A DNA stretch of 51,747 bases from Candidatus Poribacteria bacterium (lineage in GTDB: Bacteria; Poribacteria; WGA-4E; WGA-3G), in contig JAJEAG010000095.1 in assembly GCA_022824265.1 (NCBI GenBank), positions 1 to 51,747 on the forward strand. Reading direction: 5' to 3'. The stretch's first letter is position 1. Each line of letters starts with the position of its first letter. Position numbers and translations under genes: made by a program. Below the pieces are notes generated by a model that saw only the letters and a program-made list of their open reading frames with translations, was not told the DNA's origin and did not search any database. Shown piece by piece: positions 8,461 to 16,331 of this stretch.

Positions 8461-9261
8461 ATGCAGCGAATCCATCCAAAGTTCTACAAGATTACAAAGT
8501 ATAGTGTAATTACGATTTTATTACTGTTTAGTGTTATGGCAGCACATGCAGTTGTTGATAGACACACCGTAGCGGTATGGCTATTTGAGGAAGGAAACGG
8601 CAAAATTATCAGAGACGCTTCTGGAAATGGGCACGATGGGGAATTCGTCGGTAAACTCAATTGGGTTAAGGCAAAAATTGGGGGAGGTTTGGAATTTCCT
8701 GGTGATGGCACCGGGTACATCGTTGTTGATTCAACCAATAAACTGGAGTTAGAAACACTCAGTATTGAAGCGTGGGTTAAGGTAGAAGCAGCGACTGGTA
8801 GATGGCAAGGTATTGTCGTTAAACAACAGGCAGGATGTACCAACCGTAACTACGGCATTTGGGTACATAATAATGCGAATGTCTTACATGCCCAAATTGG
8901 AGCAGATGGTGGATGTGCTTTTAATATGAATGCGACTTCGAATATCACAGACGACAAGTGGCATCACCTCGCATTTACCTATGATGGAAAAATGGGACGG
9001 CTTTACGTTGATGGTAAATTAGAAACCGAGAAAGCAACTGAGGTTACTTTTCAGAGTAACGATCCAATTTATATTGGTGTGCCAAATAAGGACAATACAA
9101 ACGGTTTGCTCGGTATCATTGAAGAAATCCGTATTTCAAACATCGCGCGATCTGAAGAAGAGATTAAAGAAGCAATGGATGTTGGGTTAGCTCAAATTCT
9201 TAGTGTGGACCCAAAGTCAAAATTAACAACACGTTGGGGTTATATCAAACAAGCACCATAA
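8461..9261 (+). CDS. Secreted LamG (concanavalin A-like) domain protein
   Basis: The 266-residue product has a signal peptide (hydrophobic residues 14-30, ending AHA). One LamG/Laminin_G_3 domain follows at roughly 38-240: VAVWLFEEGNG, DASGNGHDG, SIEAWVK, WHHLAFTYDGK, LYVDGK and IEEIRISNIARS. These jelly-roll domains bind glycans or other surface ligands. AAAGGAGAA precedes the ATG at good spacing. The C-terminal 23 residues (LSVDPKSK, then TTRWGYIK) repeat the tail of the propeller protein at 885-1922, possibly a sorting or anchoring signal. The gene ends 17 bases before a beta-lactamase-family gene and is probably co-transcribed with it. Confidence 0.85.
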   Translation: MQRIHPKFYKITKYSVITILLLFSVMAAHAVVDRHTVAVWLFEEGNGKIIRDASGNGHDGEFVGKLNWVKAKIGGGLEFPGDGTGYIVVDSTNKLELETLSIEAWVKVEAATGRWQGIVVKQQAGCTNRNYGIWVHNNANVLHAQIGADGGCAFNMNATSNITDDKWHHLAFTYDGKMGRLYVDGKLETEKATEVTFQSNDPIYIGVPNKDNTNGLLGIIEEIRISNIARSEEEIKEAMDVGLAQILSVDPKSKLTTRWGYIKQAP

Positions 9262-9278
9262 TCCAATAGGAGACACAT

Positions 9279-10523
9279 TTGAGAAGATTAAAATATACGA
9301 TATTATTGATATTCTGTGTTGGCTTATTCGCTCGCGGTGCTGAGACAGACGTACCGGAATACGGACTTCCGATGGCAGCTCCAGAGGATGTTGGCATTTC
9401 CTCTGAAAAACTTGATGAAATCGCACCGACTCTGCAAGGATATGTTGATAAAGGACAGACACCAGGCTTCCTTACTGCCATTGCAAGGAAAGGGAAAGTT
9501 GTCCATTTTGAGACCATAGGTATGGGAGATATAGAGAATGAAAAACCGGTTGAATCGAACACGATTTTCCGTATCTATTCCATGTCAAAACCGATTACCA
9601 CCGTTGCTGTGATGATCCTCTATGACGAGGGACGTATTAAGCTTGACGACCCTGTTGAGAACTATATTTCCTCATTCAAAGACATGAAGGTTTTTAACAA
9701 TCAACAAACACAAACCCATATCGCGAAGAATAAGATGACGATCAAGCATCTTCTCACACATACTTCTGGATTGACTTATGGGTGGGGTGATAGACCTATT
9801 GATAAGCTTTATACAAAATTGAAAGTATTTGAACCTGATTCAACGTTAGCAGAAAAAGTAGAGAAACTTAGCAATCTCCCTCTTGTTTTTGAGCCCGGTA
9901 GAAGATGGAAATATGGTGTTTCTACGGATGTTCTCGGTTATCTTGTGGAAGTTGTATCTGAAATGCCGTTTGAAGAATTTTTACAGAAGAAAATTTTCAA
10001 ACCACTCGGTATGGTAGATACTGGGTTTTCAGTGCCACAAACAAAAGTAGATCGATTTGCGGCTATATATAGATCAACTGAAACAGGAGAACTAAAACTT
10101 GTCGGCAAACCTCCCCTTGCGACCGATAACGTTACTTTCTTTCCTTCTGGTGGCGGTGGTTTTGTTTCAACTGCTGCGGATTATCTCCGTTTCTGTCAGA
10201 TGCTACTCAATAATGGTGAGTTGGATGGTGTGCGTATATTAAGGGAAAAAACCGCTAAACTGATGCGTTATCCACATCAAGAATATCATAGAGAGGGATG
10301 GTCTTACGGATTTGGATTCCATGTTGTTACACGTAAGAATTACGGAAAAAATGGACGGTCTCCGGGATCATTCAGTGGAGGTGGTTTAGCTGCAACTAAC
10401 TTTTGGATTGACCCTGAAAGAGAACTCATAGGGATTCTGATGACACAGTTAATGAATAACCGTTATCCTTTTCAAGGGGAATTCAGGAAGTTAGCCTATC
10501 AGGCATTAATTGATTCCGAGTAA
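9279..10523 (+). CDS. Beta-lactamase-family serine hydrolase, copy 1 (signal peptide)
   Basis: The TTG start at 9279 is preceded by AGGAG. The 414-residue product has a signal peptide (residues 6-20) and then a class C beta-lactamase/esterase fold (PF00144). The nucleophile motif S101-M-S-K104 is present, Y212 sits in KYGVS, and GGGGF near 289 and the SGGG segment near 365 frame the site. Members include beta-lactamases, DD-peptidases and esterases, and the substrate cannot be assigned. Residues 45-108 are almost identical to copy 2 downstream, at DNA level too, showing recent duplication or gene conversion. It sits first of three tandem copies after a LamG protein. Confidence 0.9.
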   Translation: MRRLKYTILLIFCVGLFARGAETDVPEYGLPMAAPEDVGISSEKLDEIAPTLQGYVDKGQTPGFLTAIARKGKVVHFETIGMGDIENEKPVESNTIFRIYSMSKPITTVAVMILYDEGRIKLDDPVENYISSFKDMKVFNNQQTQTHIAKNKMTIKHLLTHTSGLTYGWGDRPIDKLYTKLKVFEPDSTLAEKVEKLSNLPLVFEPGRRWKYGVSTDVLGYLVEVVSEMPFEEFLQKKIFKPLGMVDTGFSVPQTKVDRFAAIYRSTETGELKLVGKPPLATDNVTFFPSGGGGFVSTAADYLRFCQMLLNNGELDGVRILREKTAKLMRYPHQEYHREGWSYGFGFHVVTRKNYGKNGRSPGSFSGGGLAATNFWIDPERELIGILMTQLMNNRYPFQGEFRKLAYQALIDSE

Positions 10524-10638
10524 TAGCGTAATCAGTGGCAATAAACTGACTAATTTGAAAACTATAATTGACCTTACAATCAAAGGATGTTGAAATGTTT
10601 TATATTTTTATATTTTAACGTATAGAAAGGGGAATATA

Positions 10639-11889
10639 TTGAAACGATTAACATATTTGCATTTACTGATATTTTGTATCTGCTTACTCGCTTGTGGTGG
10701 TACTACAGTCGTCCCGGAACATGGTCTACCGATGGTAGGACCAGCGGACCTTGGTTTTTCCGCAGAAAAACTTGATGAAATCGCACCGACTCTGCAAGGT
10801 TATGTTGATAAGGGACAGACACCTGGTTTCCTTACTGTTGTTGCAAGGAAAGGGAAAGTTGTCCATTTTGAAACCGTTGGGATGCGAGATGTAGAGAATG
10901 AAAAACCGGTTGAGGCAGACACGATTTTCCGCATTTATTCCATGTCAAAACCGATCACAAGTGTCGCTGTGATGATTCTCTATCAGGACGGGCATTTTCA
11001 ACTTGATGACCCAGTTGAAAAATATATACCTGAATTTAAAGATATGAAGGTCTTTAACGAAGAACAGACTGAGACCCATGATGCTAAAACCAAGATGACA
11101 ATCAAGCATCTACTCACTCACACTTCTGGATTGGTATACGGCTGGGGTGACAAACCAATTGATAAGCTTTACGCGGAATTAAGGATATTCCAACGGGGAT
11201 CAACTTTAGAAAAAATGGCTCAAAAACTGGCAAAGATCCCTCTCCTACACGAACCGGGACAAAGGTGGACTTATGGTGTATCCACTGATGTTCTCGGTTA
11301 CCTTGTAGAGGTGGTATCAGGTATGCCGTTTGAAGATTTCCTTCAGAATCGACTCTTTGTTCCTCTTGGTATGGTAGATACAGCATTTTCAGTGCCGAAG
11401 GAAAAAGTAGAAAAGTTTGCGGCATTGTATAGACCTACTGAAGAGGGCGGACTTCGACTGGCGAGAAATGCCCCGCTGGCAAATGACGATCTTTCTTTCT
11501 TCCCATCCGGTGGTGGCGGACTTGTCTCTACTACTGCGGATTACTTACGTTTCTGCCAGATGTTACTCAATGGTGGTGAACTGGATGGTGTTAGGATTTT
11601 ATCTGAAAAAAATGTAAAACTAATGCATTATCCACATTTTCAACGTGGTAGAGGTGCGTTTGGACTTGGATTCGGCATTGCCACCGGTGAGAACGATGGT
11701 GAAGCAAGAAGGGCTAAAGGTTCATACAGTTGGGGTGGAGCAGCCGCTACTATTTTTTGGATAGATCCGGAAAACGAACTTGTCGCAGTTCTGATGACGC
11801 AGTTGATGAACAATCCTTACAATTTCGGAAGAGATTTTGAGAGACTAACCTATCAGGCTTTGACTAACACAGAACAAGCAGATAATTAA
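10639..11889 (+). CDS. Beta-lactamase-family serine hydrolase, copy 2 (lipoprotein)
   Basis: TTG start with AAGGGG upstream. The 416-residue product has a lipoprotein signal with lipobox LLAC at residues 16-19, so it is probably membrane-anchored, unlike copy 1 whose matching position reads FARG. The SMSK nucleophile motif, the YGVSTDVLGY block and the C-terminal GGAAATIFWIDP block are intact, so it should be active. It is the closest paralogue of copy 1 and lies 115 bases downstream. Tandem family members with different cellular locations suggest the same chemistry applied in different compartments. The natural substrate (cell-wall peptide, ester or beta-lactam) is not known. Confidence 0.9.
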   Translation: MKRLTYLHLLIFCICLLACGGTTVVPEHGLPMVGPADLGFSAEKLDEIAPTLQGYVDKGQTPGFLTVVARKGKVVHFETVGMRDVENEKPVEADTIFRIYSMSKPITSVAVMILYQDGHFQLDDPVEKYIPEFKDMKVFNEEQTETHDAKTKMTIKHLLTHTSGLVYGWGDKPIDKLYAELRIFQRGSTLEKMAQKLAKIPLLHEPGQRWTYGVSTDVLGYLVEVVSGMPFEDFLQNRLFVPLGMVDTAFSVPKEKVEKFAALYRPTEEGGLRLARNAPLANDDLSFFPSGGGGLVSTTADYLRFCQMLLNGGELDGVRILSEKNVKLMHYPHFQRGRGAFGLGFGIATGENDGEARRAKGSYSWGGAAATIFWIDPENELVAVLMTQLMNNPYNFGRDFERLTYQALTNTEQADN

Positions 11890-11921
11890 TTTTCCCATAT
11901 ATACATAAGGAGAATGGATTT

Positions 11922-13094
11922 ATGGACTATGGAATTCCGCGCGCTGTCCCCGAAGAAGTTGGTATGTCAGCAGCGCGGTTAGAACGAATTGCCCCCGCAA
12001 TGCAACGTTGGGTAGACGACGGTAAAATACCTTGTGCACTAACAATGATCGCACGTGAGGGTAAACTCGTTCATTTTGAAAAAGTCGGTATGCAGGATGT
12101 TGCATCGTCAACACCGATTGAATTTGATACTATCTTCCGCATATATTCAATGACAAAACCGATTACCAGCGTTGCCGTGATGATGCTCTATGAAGAGGGA
12201 CATTTTCAACTCAATACACCCGTATCCGAATTCATTCCTGCCTTCAAAGACATGAAGGTATACGCCAACCATGGTGATGCAATTGTTGACGCGGAACGAG
12301 AGGTTACCGTTAAACATTTACTCACACATACTGCGGGAATCATCTATGGGGGTGACTGGGTGCACCCGATTAACGATAGATATAGAGAGGCAAATTTTTT
12401 CTCTGGTGATCTCTCGCAAATGGTAAATGAACTCGGTAAAATCCCACTCTTACACCAACCGGGTGACTCATGGAATTACGGGATGTCTACGGATGTTCTC
12501 GGTTATCTTGTTGAAGTGGTTTCAGGTATGCCGTTTTCCGAGTTCCTGCAAAAGCGTATTCTCGAACCCTTGGGAATGGTAGATACTGACTTCTCTGTGC
12601 CAGAAGATAAGGCTGACCGATACGCAACATTATATGAACCGACTGAAGATGGTGGTATTCAGGTGATGGAAAATATACCTGTTGCGAGTGGACCACTTAG
12701 TTTTTTCCATGCAGGTGGTGCGGGACTACAGTCAACTGCGGCAGACTATCTGCGGTTTTGCCAAATGATGCTCAACGAAGGTGAACTTCACGGTGTCCGC
12801 TTACTCGGAAGAAAAACGGTTGAACTGATGACGATGAGTCATATTCCTGACGATTGGCAACCCCTATGGAGAACTGGGTCCGGTTTCGGTTTAGGCTTTG
12901 CTGTTGTCACCGATGTCGCTGAAACACATACGCTCGGCTCTTTAGGCACTTACAGTTGGGGAGGTTTGGCAAGTACTACATTTTGGATTGATCCTGTGGA
13001 AGATTTGATCGCTATTATGATGACACAATTAATCGGTGATTCCCCCTTCCATCCCCAATTCCGTGTACTGACCTATCAATCAATTATTGATTAA
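11922..13094 (+). CDS. Beta-lactamase-family serine hydrolase, copy 3 (no signal peptide)
   Basis: AAGGAG lies ten bases before the ATG, 32 bases after copy 2. The 390-residue product starts directly at the mature domain (MDYGIPRAVPEEVG), without signal peptide or lipobox, so it is probably cytoplasmic. The SMTK nucleophile motif is at residues 76-79, with YGMSTDVLGY and a C-terminal GGLASTTFWIDP block. It is more diverged from copies 1 and 2 than they are from each other, implying an older duplication. Cytoplasmic PF00144 proteins are usually esterases or peptidases rather than true beta-lactamases. It is followed closely by an ABC exporter. Confidence 0.9.
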   Translation: MDYGIPRAVPEEVGMSAARLERIAPAMQRWVDDGKIPCALTMIAREGKLVHFEKVGMQDVASSTPIEFDTIFRIYSMTKPITSVAVMMLYEEGHFQLNTPVSEFIPAFKDMKVYANHGDAIVDAEREVTVKHLLTHTAGIIYGGDWVHPINDRYREANFFSGDLSQMVNELGKIPLLHQPGDSWNYGMSTDVLGYLVEVVSGMPFSEFLQKRILEPLGMVDTDFSVPEDKADRYATLYEPTEDGGIQVMENIPVASGPLSFFHAGGAGLQSTAADYLRFCQMMLNEGELHGVRLLGRKTVELMTMSHIPDDWQPLWRTGSGFGLGFAVVTDVAETHTLGSLGTYSWGGLASTTFWIDPVEDLIAIMMTQLIGDSPFHPQFRVLTYQSIID

Positions 13095-13160
13095 AGAGAG
13101 TTCTCCATTCGATGATAGTAAATTATTCCAACCGATTTCCATGCAAATTTGGATAAAACT

Positions 13161-14084
13161 ATGAACCTTATTCAGTTAGAAAATGTCCGCAAACAATTTG
13201 GCAATTTCACCGCTGTTGACGACATCTCATTTAGCATAGAGAAAAGTTGTATATACGGATTGCTCGGTCCTAACGGGGCAGGTAAAACGACGACACTCCG
13301 CATGATAATGGACATTATCGCTCCAGATTCCGGTAAGATTACGTTTAGTGAGAACCGACAGATAAGAAACTTCTTGGACCGTATCGGGTATCTACCGGAA
13401 GAACGCGGTCTTTACCGAAAAATGAAAGTGCGGGATGTTGTCCTTTTTATCGCAGAATTAAAAGGTATGCGTAAAAGTGATGCTATGGTTGAGATAGAAA
13501 AATGGATTGTACAAATGCAACTAAACGAATGGATAGACAAGCGGGTTGATCAACTCTCAAAAGGGATGGCACAGAAAATCCAGTTCATCACAACCGTAAT
13601 ACATAACCCAGAATTAATCATTCTGGACGAACCTTTTTCTGGGCTTGATCCAATCAACATGACGCTACTCAAAGATATGATGCTTGAACTCCGAGACAAC
13701 GGTGCCACAATTATCTTCTCAACTCACGTGATGGAACAAGTCGAAAAATTATGTGATAGCATCTGTCTTATTCATCAAGGTAGTATTTTGCTTGAGGGTG
13801 AACTCCGTACTATTAAGCAGAGATTCGGGAAAAGTTCAGTGGAAATTGAATACATCGGCAGCATTGATCCTATTCGAGATTCACAATGGATACAAGACTG
13901 CAATGACTTCGGACAGTACGCTGAGATTAAACTAAAGACTCCAGAGGACTATCGTCCATTTCTACGCGAACTTGTTGATAAAAAGGTTGACGTGACGCGG
14001 TTTGAATTAATGGAACCGACACTGCATGATATTTTTGTCCGTAGTGTAGAAGCACACGGAGGGACGGTGCCCGATGTCGAATAA
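13161..14084 (+). CDS. ABC-2 type exporter, ATP-binding subunit (NatA-like)
   Basis: Counting from the ATG at 13161, Walker A is GPNGAGKT (36-43), the signature is LSKGM (132-136) and Walker B is LIILDEP (152-158), with a switch histidine in STHVM. A TTG at 13149 would add four residues; neither start has a strong ribosome site. The domain plus a C-terminal extension of about 100 residues fits the NatA/CcmA-type subfamily, which exports sodium, drugs, lipids or polysaccharides. Its stop overlaps the permease start by 11 bases, so the two are translationally coupled. The substrate is unknown. Proximity to the hydrolases may be incidental. Confidence 0.92.
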   Translation: MNLIQLENVRKQFGNFTAVDDISFSIEKSCIYGLLGPNGAGKTTTLRMIMDIIAPDSGKITFSENRQIRNFLDRIGYLPEERGLYRKMKVRDVVLFIAELKGMRKSDAMVEIEKWIVQMQLNEWIDKRVDQLSKGMAQKIQFITTVIHNPELIILDEPFSGLDPINMTLLKDMMLELRDNGATIIFSTHVMEQVEKLCDSICLIHQGSILLEGELRTIKQRFGKSSVEIEYIGSIDPIRDSQWIQDCNDFGQYAEIKLKTPEDYRPFLRELVDKKVDVTRFELMEPTLHDIFVRSVEAHGGTVPDVE

Positions 14085-15405
14085 AGTCCTTACTGTCATC
14101 AAACGTGAATACATGACGCGTGTTAAATCTAAGGGATTTATTGCTTCTCTATTCCTTATGCCATTGTCAATGTGTGTGATGGTGTTTCTATCGGTTTTCC
14201 TCACAACCATGCAGTCCAAAACCAAAGAGACGAGAGAAGTCGTAGTTATTGACGAAACAGGACAAATCTTTGCACCGATGCAAGCAGCTATCTCGGAGCA
14301 TAGGACATTTAAACATAAGGGAGAACTCGTCTATCAACTGCAAGAGGAGACTTCTACGACTGAAGATGCAATAACCACACTCAGGAAGCAGGTCGATAAA
14401 AAAGACCTCTATGCATACATTGTAATTCCAAAGAATGTTTTTGAAAACGGTGAGGTCAGATTCTATGCCAGAACAAACACGAATTTTGAAGTGCAAAGTG
14501 CGTTCCGAAGTATCATCTCAAATATCGTACGTGACAAACGATTCGCTGAGAGTGGTTATTCTCAGCAAGAAGTCAGCCGACTCATGCGCTCTGTCAGATT
14601 CAATGCTTATGCTATTAAAAGTAGCAAAGGAAATACTGATGGCACAGATGTTGAAAGTGCCGTAGAAACGGGGGCGCGAATTGGACTTGGATATGTCCTC
14701 GTATTTGTACTATACCTTTTTGTGATGATCTATGCAAGTTCCATCATGCGGAGTGTATTAGAAGAAAAAACAACTCGAATTGTCGAAGTAATCATTTCCT
14801 CAGTAAAACCGCATCAACTTCTACTCGGTAAACTTGTTGGGGTCTGTTCTGTTTGTCTAACAATGTTCGCTATCTGGGTGCTGTTTGGTGTTTTACTTGT
14901 GATAAACATAGATCCACTGCTCGGAATCATAGGTATTGAGGGTATTCCACAGCAGTTTATCGGTGTGATTGAAACCGTCAAAGAGAGTAGCGTTGGAGTG
15001 CTTTCATACTTTTTCATCTATTTCATCGCCGGCTTCTTTATGTATTCAACAATGTTTGCAGTTGTTGGTGCGATTTGCAACAGTGAAGAGGAAGCACAAC
15101 AAGTAATGGGACCGCTCATACTACTCATCATTATACCGTTTATCCTGATGTTTCATTTATTCAGGATTCCCGATTCGACAATAACTATAGTGCTCTCACA
15201 CATCCCGTTTTTCTCTCCGATACTTATGTTCATGCGTATCAACGTACTGATGCCACCTTTTTGGGAAATTGCACTGAATGTCTTGTTGATGTGTGCGACT
15301 GTCTTACTTGTCACATTTATCAGCGGAAAAATCTATCGGGTTGGCATTCTAATGTACGGTAAACGTCCAACGTTAAGAGAATTATGGCAGTGGAGCAGGT
15401 ATTAA
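14074..15405 (+). CDS. ABC-2 type exporter, permease subunit (NatB-like)
   Basis: The 443-residue product has one N-terminal membrane helix (about residues 24-45) and a large extracytoplasmic domain (about 50-205). A C-terminal block of five or more helices (about 208-435) includes the VLEEKTTRIVEVIISSV segment typical of NatB/ABC-2 permeases. GGAGGG lies upstream inside the ATPase gene. It forms the transport pore with the ATPase at 13161-14084. The NatB class extrudes Na+ in Bacillus, but many relatives move other substrates, so no specific cargo is claimed. Confidence 0.9.
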   Translation: MSNKVLTVIKREYMTRVKSKGFIASLFLMPLSMCVMVFLSVFLTTMQSKTKETREVVVIDETGQIFAPMQAAISEHRTFKHKGELVYQLQEETSTTEDAITTLRKQVDKKDLYAYIVIPKNVFENGEVRFYARTNTNFEVQSAFRSIISNIVRDKRFAESGYSQQEVSRLMRSVRFNAYAIKSSKGNTDGTDVESAVETGARIGLGYVLVFVLYLFVMIYASSIMRSVLEEKTTRIVEVIISSVKPHQLLLGKLVGVCSVCLTMFAIWVLFGVLLVINIDPLLGIIGIEGIPQQFIGVIETVKESSVGVLSYFFIYFIAGFFMYSTMFAVVGAICNSEEEAQQVMGPLILLIIIPFILMFHLFRIPDSTITIVLSHIPFFSPILMFMRINVLMPPFWEIALNVLLMCATVLLVTFISGKIYRVGILMYGKRPTLRELWQWSRY

Positions 15406-15480
15406 ATGTTCATGACATCTTTAGGTAGACAAGGAATCCAATAAAGCTTAGATTCGTTCACAGTAAGGAGAAAAAATATA

Positions 15481-16095
15481 ATGCAAATTGCAGTCGTAAC
15501 CGGGGAACACGGGTTTCGCGAAAAGGATTTTGATAAGGTTTTTAAAAGTATGGAAGACATTGAGTTTGTTAGAGAGGATCTTGATGTCTTTGTAGATAAC
15601 CAAAACCAGAAAGAATACAATACCGTTGTCTTTTATAATTTCCACAGACCGTATCCAACAGATAAACAAGCGGAGACGATTCTCGGTCTGACTAAACGCG
15701 GACAAGGTATAGTCATACTACACCACGCCATTCTTGCATTTCCTGAGTGGGATGCTTTTTCCGATATGTGTGGTATTGATGAACGTTCTGATTTTGACTA
15801 CTTTCCGAAACAGACGTTTCAAGTGCAAGTGGCTGATTCTACGCACCCAATTACCGAAGGACTTTCAAACTGGGAAATGGGTGATGAAACCTATACGATG
15901 AAATCTGCTGGTGATGACAGTACAATCCTACTAATAACTGATCATGCCGATAGTATGGACGTGTTAGGTTGGGCGCGTGAATATGGCAATTCACGTATTT
16001 TTTGTCTCCAGAGCGGACATGACAATGTTACCTATTCAAATCCAAACTTTCGTGAGGTATTGCAGCGCGGTATTCAATGGTGTGCTAAACAATAG
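15481..16095 (+). CDS. ThuA-like domain protein
   Basis: AAGGAG precedes the ATG by nine bases. The 204-residue product has the ThuA/glutamine-amidotransferase-like fold: a first strand VVTGEHGF (5-12), GIVILHHAIL (75-85) where classical amidotransferases carry the nucleophile Cys, HPITEGL (120-126), and a terminal LQSGHDNVTY, NFREVLQRGIQWC block. ThuA was named from trehalose utilisation in rhizobia. Free-standing copies are expanded in Poribacteria-like and Planctomycetes genomes and may act in sugar metabolism. There is no signal peptide. A second, longer ThuA-like gene lies at 50431-51366. Confidence 0.85.
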   Translation: MQIAVVTGEHGFREKDFDKVFKSMEDIEFVREDLDVFVDNQNQKEYNTVVFYNFHRPYPTDKQAETILGLTKRGQGIVILHHAILAFPEWDAFSDMCGIDERSDFDYFPKQTFQVQVADSTHPITEGLSNWEMGDETYTMKSAGDDSTILLITDHADSMDVLGWAREYGNSRIFCLQSGHDNVTYSNPNFREVLQRGIQWCAKQ

Positions 16096-16096
16096 T

Positions 16097-16215
16097 AGAA
16101 CTTACGCAAAATTCAGATATATTCAACGATTATAAAAATGAGTGATTTTCTGTAGAATATTGAGATTCCAGCGCACTTGGAAAGTGCAACCGACTTTGCA
16201 TATTTACTGGTACTT
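16097..16215. repeat. Degenerate copy of the MITE-like element at 28.8 kb
   Basis: It begins AGAACTTACGCA (16097-16108), one base different from the terminal repeat of the element at 28800. It shares the internal order of that element, with TTCCAGCGC followed by a hairpin. Here the stem is GCACTT (16173-16178) and AAGTGC (16182-16187), versus GCGCGCTT/AAGCGCGC in the other copy, so the change is compensated on both arms. The right end has decayed. A separate palindrome ACAAACT-TC-AGTTTGT lies at 16231-16246. Confidence 0.55.
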
Positions 16216-16331
16216 TGACACTTCTGTAACACAAACTTCAGTTTGTATAATATCTCACAACATTATACGAGAATACAAATACATCACCGAGTAGATGAAC
16301 AAGTTTGACGCAGTATAGTAAGGGTAACAAT

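Noticed and set aside
16215-16251. TTGACA and TATAAT upstream of the WD40 gene as a promoter
   Set aside because: The spacer is 25 bases, far from the usual 16-18.
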